From the NCBI RefSeq assembly GCF_009389715.1, contig NC_052395.1, forward strand, positions 25,159,482 through 25,223,481: a DNA stretch of 64,000 nt, in the 5' to 3' direction. The notes beneath the pieces are model-generated. The model worked only from the letters and a program-made list of their open reading frames with translations, had not been told where the DNA came from and searched no databases. Source of the DNA: Phoenix dactylifera (Eukaryota > Streptophyta > Magnoliopsida > Arecales > Arecaceae). The translations under genes and the position numbers were made by a program. Every line of letters begins with the position of its first letter. Within the stretch, counting starts at the first letter, position 1. Of this stretch, positions 24,113 to 35,010 are shown piece after piece.

Positions 24113-25216
24113 GGCTCTGTTCGGCAAAGCTGTTGGCAGTAGAGCTTTTGAAAATAGAGCTTTTTGAAGTAGAGTTTTTATAAAAAACTGTTTGCTGTTT
24201 ATTAACTACATTTCTAAAGTGCTATGGAATTTTAACATATGTTTAGTAAATAAACTGAGAAAGTACTTTTGGTATGACAAAATGATCATAAAAAATATTG
24301 CATAGTATTATATAACAGAACATAATAAAATATAATATATATTAATACATAAATATATGATATAGTATAATATTGCTGTAATATAATACAATATTATTAT
24401 AATATTATATACTATAGCATAATAATTTAATATAATATTAAATTATTTAACATGACATATCAATGTATTATGGTATAATGTAATATAATATTATATTTAT
24501 AGTATAATACAATAATAAAGGTATAAAATATTATAATTATAAGTATAAATTAATTTTTCATAATATAACATAATATTAAATTATTTGACATAACATATTA
24601 ATGTATTATAATATAATGTAATGTAATATTCTATTTATAGTATAATACAATAATAAAGGTATAAAATATTATAATTATTAGTGTAAATTAATTTCTCAAA
24701 ATATAATATAATATTAAATTATTTAATATAACATATTATTGTATTATGATATAATGTAATATAATATTATATTTATAGTAATATGCAATAATAAAGGTAT
24801 ATATTTTCATGCTTGTAGTATAATATAATATTTATCGTATAATATAATATTTTATGATTATAAAATATTTATGGTATAATATAATATTATATTTTTTGTT
24901 GGGACTCCTGCAGATTTTGGACATTTTGTGTAATTATTATATTTTATTATAGGTATTTTAGTTTAAAAAAGAAAAATATTATAACTCAAAACAGCTTTCC
25001 GATGGGGCTTAAAAGTGCTTTTTCGAAGAAGCTCCAAAATAGAGTTTCTTCAAAAAGCTGATTTTGGAGTTTCTTCCAAAAAGCTGTTTTTAGCTTTCTG
25101 GCAAAGTTAAAACCGTTTTCCGAAATTTTTACCAAACACCCCTACTTTATCTAAAAGTGCTTTTGGAGGGCCAGAAAGTGCTTTTTGGCCCTCTAAAACC
25201 TCTGCCAAACGGGGCA
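24113..25216. mobile_element. PIF/Harbinger (Tourist-like) element E2, inverted relative to E1
   Basis: The ends GGCTCTGTTCGGCAAAGC and, inverted, TGCCCCGTTTGGCAGAGG are imperfect inverted repeats. TAA follows at 25217-25219 and precedes at 24110-24112. Its AT-rich body (24270-24960), with about three 130-bp tandem units, is the reverse complement of the E1 arm. It has no coding capacity. Together E1 and E2 form TAA-E1-TAA-E2-TAA. Confidence 0.8.
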
Positions 25217-25254
25217 TAAATAAGAATAGTTCCCTATGATCTTGTTCGACAAGG

Positions 25255-26470
25255 CTGACTTGAGTGTTGTGATTAACAAGGGAAGTGTTTTGGAAGATAG
25301 TATATTGTTGAGCAAAGAGATCCATTGGCTTAGGGAGATATGGGCACTCAGAAGGCAACAAAGAAGCCAGACTTCGGTATAGCTGGTTAGATCAGTGTTT
25401 ATAATCAGTCCATATGATATTTTATGTAAACTTATATTCAAATTTTCCCAAAGAGAATTAGGTGGTGTAAATGGTGGAATCAGTTTCATGCAAGCTATAT
25501 ATGAACTGATGGAATCAAGTTCATGCAAGCTTTCTGGTTCATTTGGAAATTGCCAAATCACACTTATGTTTGCGTGGATAGCTTGGTCGAGTCGTTAAGC
25601 ATGATGGTTACAAAAACAAGCATGAGCCTCCTTCAGCAAGACAAAAAGGGCAGGTTGCACTCAGAGACCAAGCAAACTTCCTTACATAAGAATGATGATT
25701 GACTTGAAGGCTGGTCTCAGAAAATTATGCACCTTCTTTTTAAAATGTCTTGTGTCTGTTAGCCATTCAAAGTAACCTATTATGTCTCTAAAAAGGGCTG
25801 CTTGCATTTGGATTGTAGTGGCTGAACATGGAACTGAAGCCGCTCTGATGTGGCTTTTCATAATTAAAGCAGACCTCAATGCCTAACATTTTCCATTTTC
25901 AGGTGGAGCCTGCGTGAGATACTTGTTAATGACACTCTTTTGATGGGGCCTGCATAAAATTGTGTATACTAATTAGACACCTGTACTATCTTGCAACGGA
26001 GGGTAGCTCTCAGGCAGTTGACCTGGTCTTATTAATTTTTAGGTCAGATCAGCTGCATGGTGGTGATGCTGTGAAAGCTAGCTTGCTGTTGGCATTACCA
26101 CCTTATTTCTAGTTCATCTTAGTTGTTTCACAGTTACACTGGAAAGAGCTTCCCTTACTCTTTGCTATTTATTTCTACTTCTATTTGCTCTTATTAATCC
26201 AAACTGATCTGTTCACAGGGTGTTCAATAGATTTGTGATGCATGGCTTAGTTCTGTTGCAGGATCTTTTGACTGGATGCTTGCTTGAACAGGAATATAAA
26301 CCCCAGAGTATTTTTAAAAGGAATTGCAGAGACCTTGGTTGCTTCGAAAAGTTTCATGTCTTTTTTTCTGTGGGAGAGTTTAGAGCCTGAAACCAGAACG
26401 GAACATTCTCGACTTTTGTTATTACTTTGTTCGGTAATACAAATAAATTTTGGAATAGGAAGTACCTAGT
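25255..26470. repeat. Direct duplication X, copy X2
   Basis: This is the partner of X1, in the same orientation and separated from it by the two Harbinger-like elements. The closing parts correspond closely: TTGCAGGAT... then GGATGCTTGCTTGA, CTGTGGGAGAG and TTACTTTGTTC. No protein is recognised. Confidence 0.65.
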
Positions 26471-28280
26471 CTAACTTATATGTTGCTCTTACTTTCTCAA
26501 GCTTATCTTGATGAATTAGTCGATGGTGAACTTTAAAAGAAATGAGGTTTGTTCTGTCACTGCTGAATTTGCTTACAGTAGGCTTTGGAATCATACCACA
26601 TGAATAGCCTTTATGAAATTGAGTGTGAATATTTCTCAAATAGTTTTCTCAATGTGGTGACTCTGCTAAACCAGAAATACTTGAAAGAACAGCATAGTAA
26701 CTAGTAAGAGACAGCATAGTATGAAGCTCTTAATGAAGTCGAGTATGAAGACTCGACTCAAACTCGCAAAAAAGCTTGGGTTTCAAGTCTAACCCGAGCA
26801 TGCCGGTGGGTTTCAAGTACAGCCCGGCCTCGTGGGGCACCAAAATGGGATCATTGTACCCTACCGGTGACCGGGCTGCTATGGCATCATGACAGACTTT
26901 ATTTTAACGTTTTGCCAGATCTTTATTTTAGAAATTTATTATTGCATCGTAACGGTGGTTGTCCAAGTGGATCATCATGACAGACTTTTCCCTTCCACCT
27001 TGAATAGACACAAGTCCGGGGAGAGATGCCGAAACCAAAACGTAAACCAACCAGAACCATAAAAAAAAGCATATAATATTGTAACAGAGAAAAGACAAGG
27101 AGCTTGTGATGGCTAGGATTCTAGACATTTTCTCAAGCCACATCAACCTAGGTCCCCACCGCGGAAGAAGTTCAATAGCAACTGATTCCTCTCGTGGTGG
27201 CCTTTCTAGGTGATAGTGTTGGTCTGAAGAAAACTAACCCCTTTAATTTCTTGGTTATGGTCAACATCAAGGACAAGCTATGTGAAATAATTGCTCGCAC
27301 CGTCATTAGATTGACATTATAAACTTGCAACTTGGGGTCTAGCGTCATCTCTAAAGTCCGCTTTTGACCAGTTGCGAGATTTTCGTACCGAACACGCTAT
27401 ATTTCATTCAGTTGATGCACCGGTAATCACGATCTTGCTTGCTTACCATCCACAAGCACAGGACTCTTATGCACAGGTTTAATCACACCGCTTAAAATTG
27501 AATAAGCCATGAAAGTTTAACTCGAGCATGCTGGCGGGTTTCAAATTTCCAGCCTGAAAAATTAGCCCGGTTTCGGGATTGAACCCCAACGAAAATTTTC
27601 GACTTCAAACGCCCTTCCCCTCCTCCTTCCAACTCCTGTTTTCTCTATCTCGTGTGCTCTTATACCTCGCTATTTTAATGTTGTACCAGATCATTATTTT
27701 AGAAATTTATTATTGCATCCTAACGGTCGTGGTCCAAGTGGATCAGCACGACGGACTTTTTCCTCTATCTTGAACAGGACGCAAGTTGGGGGAGAGATGC
27801 CGAAACCAAAACGTAAACCAACCAGAACCATAAAAAAAAGCATATAATTTTGTAACAAAAAAAAGGAAAGAAGCTTGTAATGACTAGGATTCTAGATATT
27901 TGTCTTAAGTCGCATCAAACTAGGTCCCCACTGCAGAAAAAGTTCGATAGCAACTGATTCCTCTCATGTTAGCCAAACTTGCAACTTGGAATCCAGCATT
28001 ATCTCTAAAACCTGCATTTCAACCGTAACGAGAGTCTCGTACCTGACACGCAATATTTTGTTTGATGACTTTAATACTGATTTGAAGGGAACAAGAAAAG
28101 TTTTGAACCAGAAGGAAACCATTTCTTTTTTATAAAATTCAGCCCGGCCCACCTTGACTGACGCGCTATATTTTATGCAAATGATGCATTCGTAGACGCG
28201 GTCCTCTTTCCTTTCTGTCCACGAGCACGCGGTCTTCAATTGATGCACCTTGACTATAGGTTTAATCACACCACTTAACA
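26471..28280. repeat. NLR1 upstream region with a duplicated block
   Basis: No gene is seen. A block of about 310 bp occurs at 26905-27215 and again at 27665-27975, sharing GGGAGAGATGCCGAAACC, AAACGTAAACCAACCAGAAC and GCTAGGATTCTAGA. A shorter copy is upstream of NLR2 at about 42050-42235. A second motif, ACTTGCAACTTGG followed by GCGAGATTTTCGTACC and an ATATTTCATTCA box, recurs near 27318, 27970, 42273 and 42413. These repeated promoter-proximal blocks belong to the NLR part of the tandem unit. Confidence 0.7.
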
Positions 28281-31200
28281 TTGCAAGTTAGGAAGAAGGC
28301 CGAGCGAGCAAGCTTTCTATCTTCAGGTCACAGAGAACAAGACTACCACTTTGCAGCTGGAGTGTCCTCCAATATGGATCTGGGGATGATGGGAATGGTG
28401 GTCGGAGGATGGTTTGCAACCCAAGTTGGAACTAAGCTGGCCGACAAGGTTTTGCTGCATTTGGAAGACCGATATTATCTGCGCACGGGTGCGAAGGCTA
28501 TGGCGGAGGATGTGAAGGCTAGACTTCCTCGTATCCGAGCCGTGATCCAGGCAGCGGAGGGGAGGCCGATCAGGGACCCAGCTCTGGCCGCAAGGCTGAG
28601 GCAACTCAAAGATGCTGCCTACGAGGCTGACGACGTGCTGGATGAGCTTGAATTCAAGGAGCTTCATGATAAGCTGCACGGCAAGAGCAAGGTGAGCGAC
28701 TTCGTATCCCCCGCTGTTAAGCTTCTCAAGCATTTTATAATGTCCGACGATGACCTGAAAAACTTGAAAAATCTTGCGGGAAATCTTGAAAAGATTTATC
28801 TTGATATCAATTGTATGGAAGAACAATTAAAGGACTACAACTCCCAGCAGAGAAGTGTGACCAGAGAGACCAGCTCGATTATCCAGGACATTGTGGTTGG
28901 GAGAGACAGAGAGAGACATGATATTAGATGTGCTGTTGCATTTAGCTGATGAGCCAGAATCTAGCATCAAATGTGGGACTGGGAGTAGTAGCTATCCGAG
29001 TCTTGGTGTTCTTCCTATAGTAGGCATTGGGGGTGTTGGCAAGACTGCTCTGGCTCAACTTATTTATAATGATGAAAGAGTAGCAAGGCATTTTGAGCTG
29101 AGGAAGTGGGTCTATGTGTCTGACAATTTTGATGTCAAGCGGATTTCTAAAGAGCTGGCATATGACTCGGTGCACGACCGAATCCCAGACGATATCAGTT
29201 TGGATGGCATTCTAGGGAAAGTTGGAGATGCTACGAGGAACAAAAGGTTTTTATTTGTCCTTGATGATGTGTGGGATGAGACAGGTAGCAAGTGGAGAAA
29301 ACTCCGGGGTGCCTTAACATCTGGAGCTAAAGGTAGCATGGTTCTGGTGACAACACAGAGTCCAGTAGTAGCAGAAGTTATGGGCACGATGGACCCGATA
29401 GAATTGAAGATCCTACAGGAAGATGACTATTGGATACTTTTCGAACATTGTGCGTTCGGTGAAAAAATTCTTGAGGAAGAGCGAAGGGAAAAATTGCAAA
29501 CAATAGGAAGAAAAATATCTGAAAAACTGCATGGTTTACCTCTTGCTGGAAAGGTACTAGGAAGTTTATTGAACTCCAAACTGGATGAGGATTACTGGAA
29601 GATGATCTTAGAAAGTGAGTGGTGGGAACATGAATATGTTTTAGATAATATCCTTCCATCTCTGGCTTTAAGTTACGAACACTTGAATGCAAATATAAAG
29701 CAATGCTTCGCTTACTGTTCCATATTTCCCAGGAGCTATGTTTTCGAAAAAGATCGGTTAGTCCAGATGTGGATGGCTCAAGGTTTTATCCAGAACAAGA
29801 GTCAGGTAAGAATGAGAATGGAAGACATCAGGGATCAGATATTTGACGAATTAACTCGTAGGTACTTCTTTCTACCAACTCTGACTGACAAGTATGTGAT
29901 GCATGATCTGATAAGAGAATTGGCAGTCTATGTTTCGTCGGATGAATGTTTGGTCATCAGCGATGAGAGAGGAGAAATTCCAAAGACAATTCGGCACCTG
30001 ACTCTGAGGACTGATAAAAAAATTGATGCAATTATGGACCCGTGTAGACTTCAAAACCTACGGTCCATTTTATTCTTTGGTGATTATGATTCTGAAAAGT
30101 TTTATAGTTTTCTTGGTGGCATATTAAAACAATCAAAAAGCTTGCGTGTTTTGGATTTATCTTGCAGTCACGTGAAGCTGAAGAAGCTACCGGATGCTAT
30201 CAGTGGGTTATCGCATCTACGGTACTTAGATGTCTCCTGCACTAAGATCAAACAGCTGCCCAAATCATTTGGTAGGCTTTGCCATCTTCAAGTTCTGAGG
30301 ATGCGATCCTGCCATCTTAAAAGGTTACCCCAAGACGTGAACAAATTAAGCAACTTGTGGCATTTATATGGAGAAGCGGACACAATTTCTCTAATTACTG
30401 GGATTGGAGATCTTATCAACCTTCAAGAATTAGAGGAATTCCGAGTCACAAAGAAGAGGCGACATGAGATTGGAGAGTTGAAGGGCTTGAGAAATCTTCG
30501 GAGACGGCTTGCGATCAAGAATCTTGAGAATGTCACTAGTAAGGAGGAGGCCATGGAGGCGATGTTGAAAGACAAAGAACACCTAACTGCATTGCATCTG
30601 GTACAGAATTTAGATGCAAGAAGACTTCTTGATGCGGAGACGGAGATATTTGAAGGCCTCCAACCACATCCCAGTCTTAAAGAGCTGAGCATCAAGGTCT
30701 ATGAAGGTATCAAATTTCCAACTTGGATGGTGGAAAGCAAGTTTCTCACCAATCTAGAATTTATTTCTCTAGATTATTGTGTCAGGTTGGAGAGTCTGCC
30801 GCCACTAGGGCAGCTGCCTTTCCTCAAGGAACTTCATCTTGGTAACATGCGTGCCGTCAAACGAATTGGTCGTGAATTTTATGGTGACACTGGTGTGGCA
30901 TTTCCATCCCTCGAGGTTCTAAAATTTAAGGGCTTCGGGGAATGGGAGAAGTGGTTGGAAGCAGATGGCGCACAATTTTTACCTCGCCTCCGCATACTCG
31001 ACCTCCGTGATTGCTACAAGCTAGCGAAAGTACCCCTCCTCTTCCTGTCCTCATCACTTGTAGAACTCAGCATCGACTACTGTGGTGACTTCGGCAGTGC
31101 ACTGCCTGGATGTTTGCAGAGTCTCACCTCTCTCACCCAGCTACGGATCATGAATTACCACGCCCAAGTATCTCTTTGTTTATCAAATTTGAGTGCCCTC

Positions 31201-32330
31201 AAACATTTGAAACTTTGGAATTGCTGGAACATGAAGTTAGTAGGGGGGTTACAGTTCCTTACTACTCTTGAAGGCCTAGAACTCATAGCATGTCCTAAGC
31301 TCATCGAGTCCTCAGAGCCTGTGCAGCTCCACGAGGAGCAGGGACTGCGAACTCTCAATCGTCTCACCATAGACGACACGGTCCTACTTCAAAATCTGTG
31401 GATTCTGTTGGGAAGCCTCCCTTCACTGCAGAGGATGCATATTGTAGGCTGTCATGGTGTGACCAACTTTACAAGGATACAGGAGCTATGGTTCCAGCAA
31501 CTGACATCCCTTCAAGAGCTGGAGATTAATGACTGCGACAGCCTTGAAAGCCTACCTACTTCTTTGGCAAATTTTCCCTCTATCAGGAAGTTAGATATAT
31601 TCACCTGCCCTAGGGTTAGCTCACTGCCAGGGAATGGCCTGTCTACTTCACTCAAAGAATTACACATCGATGGATGCCCTTTGTTGAAGGATCGATGCCA
31701 AAGAGGTGGAGCTGATTGGCCAAAGATTGCTCACATACCTTTCATACGTATTGATTCCGAAACCATACAAATGCTGTGAAAAGAATTCGATGCCACTCCT
31801 ACATCCATTCTTCAGGTAACCTTCAAGTTCTGTACATAGATAGACACATCTATATCCTAGTTATATTTTTAAGCACGCATTTTGTTTCGGTCTATAACTC
31901 TTGTTTCAATTGTTCCTTGAAATATCCTTGTTGGTGCAAATCTCTGCGAGGAAGCAACTCACCTTGTATTCCTCCGCGCAGACTTAAAAAAAGTCTATAC
32001 CACCTGTTAGTTAATTATTAACATGGTGTTTAAGCACACATTTAATGTTTCGGTCTATAACTCTTCTTTCAATTATTCCTTGAAATATCCTTGTTGGTGC
32101 AAATCTCTGCGAGGAAGCAACTCACCTTGTATTCCACGGAACAGACTTAAAAAAAGTCTATGGTTGCTAGCCATGCATCTGTGACAAGCTTGTTTTAATT
32201 AAGTGGTTGGCTAGTTCAGCTATTCCTATTGATCTCAGCTAGCTGCCTATGTCTTGCATCTGAGCTTATGCTAATAATATTTGCTAGGTTTCTTGAGTTC
32301 TGACGATACTTATGGTGTTAACTTCATGCT
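28200..32330 (+). repeat. Tandem array, unit 2 NLR segment (partner 42535-46990)
   Basis: From about 28200 to past the NLR1 stop the DNA is nearly identical to the NLR2 region, including 5' flank, coding sequence and 3' flank. Differences increase toward the LRR 3' end. Direct orientation; start-to-start spacing is about 14.3 kb. Confidence 0.9.
28374..31779 (+). pseudogene. NLR1, CC-NB-LRR resistance gene with one frameshift
   Basis: It is a single-exon gene parallel to NLR2. The first frame runs from ATG at 28374 through the Rx-type coiled coil (AYEADDVLDELEF) and is lost after GRDRER near 28915; the second frame (from about 28918) runs open to the TGA at 31779. The cause is a GA dinucleotide run one unit shorter than in NLR2. 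The rest is well kept: P-loop GIGGVGKT, RNBS-A, kinase-2 FVLDDVW, GLPLA, RNBS-D (CFAYCSIFPRSYVFEKDRL), MHD (MHDLIREL, intact at 29899-29907) and about 20 LRRs. It would make only about 190 residues, so it is a recent pseudogene, or a null allele, unless the missing GA is a sequencing error. In the family, CNLs sense pathogen effectors or guarded host proteins and trigger immunity. Confidence 0.93.
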
Positions 32331-32623
32331 GCGTTCAATTTTTTCAAATCCTTTCACGGGCACTTCCAATCCTTGAGCAACTTGGGGTCTACAGAACTTT
32401 CACTAGGTCCCCTTGCGGATCTTCTTTCTATTTGGGAACTTCACAGCCAATGAATTCTTCACATGGAAGCCGAGCCCTCCATGCATGTTGTTTCAAACCG
32501 TCCAATGCTTGGTGAGTTGTCTGTGACTCGCATAATCATATACATGGATTAATTCGAGATTCTCATTAATGCCCGGTCCTTGTTCTCCTTCGCAGTTCCA
32601 ATGGGAAGTGTAACCACTAGTAT
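31780..32623. other. NLR1 3' flank with a 158-bp tandem duplication
   Basis: 31780-31850 matches the NLR2 3' flank. A unit of about 158 bp is present twice (starting near 31868 and 32026; shared GGTCTATAACTCTT and CTCTGCGAGGAAGCAACTC), while NLR2 has it once at about 46650-46790. 32330-32498 resembles 46980-47170, then at 32499 (CAATGCTTGGTGAGTTG) the sequence switches to the PIG-X 5' region found at 56988. This copy therefore lacks the DNA that lies between NLR2 and PIG-X C. Confidence 0.75.
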
Positions 32624-33284
32624 ATGGACATGCAATGCCAGCATAAGGCCCAATGGCTGATGATATTTGGCTTCTTCTTCCTCTTGATCTTAACCAGAGA
32701 TTGGGCATGTCATGCCGCTGCTTTGTCTTCTGACCAGGTTAGCATGAAAACTTATGATTTGCATTATGGGCTGCACCTGAGTCTCCTAACATTGTTTTTA
32801 TTATAATAGGTAAGATAATAATTTTTGCAAAGAACTCGTCTTTGAGTGTCGTCTTGCAGGAAATAATTTTGGTCACATAATTTTCTGTTTATCATTGTTT
32901 TTGGCCCTTGTTTTAATTATAAATTATTAATATTTATATTTCCATATACTAAATTTAATGTCAGGTGAGCAATGTGGGAAGCGGTGATGGGAGAATCTTT
33001 GGCTGTTGCCATGCTCTTAATCTTACCTTGCCAGCTCTTATTTTGATCACCGCAATAGCCTGCAAGCTTATCATATTCTAGCAGCAAAGCCAATTGATTT
33101 ACTCCTTGACAACTTCCCTCTGCAGCCTTTCTTGATGCTGCCGTTTTTGGAGAGTCGAATCTGGAATTACCTGGCCTCTGCTCTGTCCAACAGATCAATT
33201 GTTGAAATTCACATGGATATCAGGAATGACTTGTTTGGGAACTATGAAACCGTTATTCAGTCACCGCTGCATGCTAGATATCAG
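32624..33284 (+). pseudogene. PIGX: PIG-X copy B, 5' exons only, broken
   Basis: Exon 1 (32624-32737) encodes a signal peptide-like start, MDMQCQHKAQWLMIFGFFF..., with a normal GT donor. The next exon begins at 32965 (VSNVGSGDGRIFG), but about 290 bp of it, which would encode the middle of the luminal domain, are missing compared with copy C; the sequence jumps from AATAGCCTGC to AAGCTTATC near 33063. The following exon (33126-33284, FLDAAVFGESNLEL... to PLHARY) is recognisable, but its splice donor reads ATGAGT where copy C has GTGAGT. There is no last exon: homology stops in the following intron near 34125. It is clearly non-functional. It lies in unit 2 of the array, downstream of NLR1 as copy C lies downstream of NLR2. 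Confidence 0.88.
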
Positions 33285-34125
33285 ATGAGTTTAAGAAAAA
33301 AACAAAAAAGTTACGAGACGTTACTTTGGAGTGTTTCATGTTATTTAAAACTTTGTTTGTATAGTTTTGCTGGTTGTATGCTGAAACTAGCATTTTATAT
33401 AATTAAAATTTGTAATTTTAATTGGTGAATAGTTTAGCTGATGCATATAATGTACATATCAAACTTAGATAATTATTGAAAGTTTGTTACATTCAACAAC
33501 TAGAAAGCTTTCAATGCCAAATGTGTCGAGTTTTTTTTCCTCATTTCGTGTACAACTAATGAGCTTCTTAACTTAATTGTATGCATATAGTTGGAGAATA
33601 TGATATCTCTTCTGTACAAAAGGCATGCTTATTATTGTTCTGATGGTGTGTTGTATTGAATTTTCAATACTAGGCTACTAGCTGGAGAATTGTCTCAAGT
33701 CCAATCATTGATATATTGTAATATGGGCCACTATTGAAGCCTTGGGTTGTAAGATGCCAAAGGACAACAGAAACTAGAAAAATTATACATGAAGACCATT
33801 ATCAACCTCCATGTAGTGGTTAGCATCATAAAGATGAAGCAAAAAATTTTGTTTCACTCAAAATATATAAAATGTGATCAGAGGCAGCAGAGAAATGAAA
33901 GTCCGACTTTTTGAGGAGTGAGACAGAAAAGCTACAAATTTAAATCCCTATGGCGCCCCCCATGTAAAGATTTTTGAATCATTCCCCATTTACCTATCTT
34001 AAAACTGAAATATGGCATCTGGACTCCATCTTATTTATTAAGGAAATACCAAACCAACCCTGAGGATTGAAAATTGAAATACCTTATTCTCGTGTTCTTT
34101 ACTGACTCTAAGATCTTTGGATTTA
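33285..34125 (+). other. Remnant of the PIG-X intron, copy B
   Basis: This aligns with 58117-59015 of copy C, with a few indels, and ends abruptly around 34120-34130 after CTAAGATCTTTGGATT. Nothing else is recognised. Confidence 0.75.
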
Positions 34126-34298
34126 ATGAATCAGAGATAAGAAAAGTTGAGGGAAGAAGTTAGAAACTATGTTACTGACTCATTGGCTTAGCCTTAAGTT
34201 CGGGTATTGGTTCGACCCTGGGACATGCACCAGCACCCACACCCACATCCAACATCATACCCAAGGCCATGTCAAAGACCGAGAAGTAGGTGCATTCT
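34126..34298. other. Unassigned stretch between PIG-X B and a copia LTR
   Basis: 170 bp that match neither the PIG-X intron nor the LTR that follows. It contains a phrase like a pol III B box (GGTTCGACCCTGGG at about 34208), but no A box at the right spacing is seen. Confidence 0.4.
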
Positions 34299-35010
34299 TG
34301 TTGGCTGAGTCCCACCTTATGTGAGGTGGGACCCAGCAATTTAAGTAAAGAGAAAAGCAAAGAAAAAAAGAAACAAAAAGAGAAAAAGAGGGGTTAGCGT
34401 TATTATTCTATTAGAGGGTGGATGAGAAGAAAAAGAGAGGAGCCGTCTTAGTGAAGTGCTTGTGGAATTCATCTCAAGAAGGAGGTGAAGATCTTATTCA
34501 AGGCATCTCAAGAGGAAGAAAAACTTTGTGCAAACCTACACTCGGTGAAATTGTTCTCATTTTATTATTGGAGCCTAAACTCTTTTTCATCTTAACTCTT
34601 TGTTTATGATCCAAGAAAGAGATCCTTAATTATCCTCTAGCTTAGCCTAGAGAAGATACTTTGTAAGCCCATTATTGTTGATAGTGGAGGTTTGAGGTGG
34701 ACTTAGGTCCAATAGTTTTTTCCTCATATTGGAGGATTTTCCACCTAAAAATTCTTGTCTCTTGTGGTTTGCATTTGGTAGTTCTTGCATTGATCAATTA
34801 TTGTGGTATTCTCATTCTACACGCATAAATATAGGAAAGTTGTTTGTCTAGTAAAGGGGTCTTTCCTAACAAGTGGTATCAAAGCAAGATTTTGTGCCTA
34901 CAAGATGTTTGATAAAATTCATGTTACACCAGATCATTATTTTAGAATTCATGTGGACCCCTTAAGAGATAAGGCTCGCATAAATTATGAAATCGGGTTC
35001 ATATACTTCT
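34299..35010 (+). mobile_element. Ty1/copia LTR (573 bp) and start of the leader
   Basis: The LTR runs 34299-34871 from TGTTGGCTGAG to CCTAACA. It opens with a hairpin (GTCCCACC...GGTGGGAC) and is followed after two bases by a primer-binding site for initiator tRNA-Met, TGGTATCAAAGC, at 34874-34885. About 125 bp of leader follow before a gypsy element interrupts. No gag or pol of this element is recognised on the other side of the gypsy, so it is a broken remnant. Confidence 0.75.

Noticed and set aside
34195-34225. tRNA-derived SINE suggested by a B-box-like phrase
   Set aside because: No A box at the required distance, no poly(A) tail tied to a target duplication.
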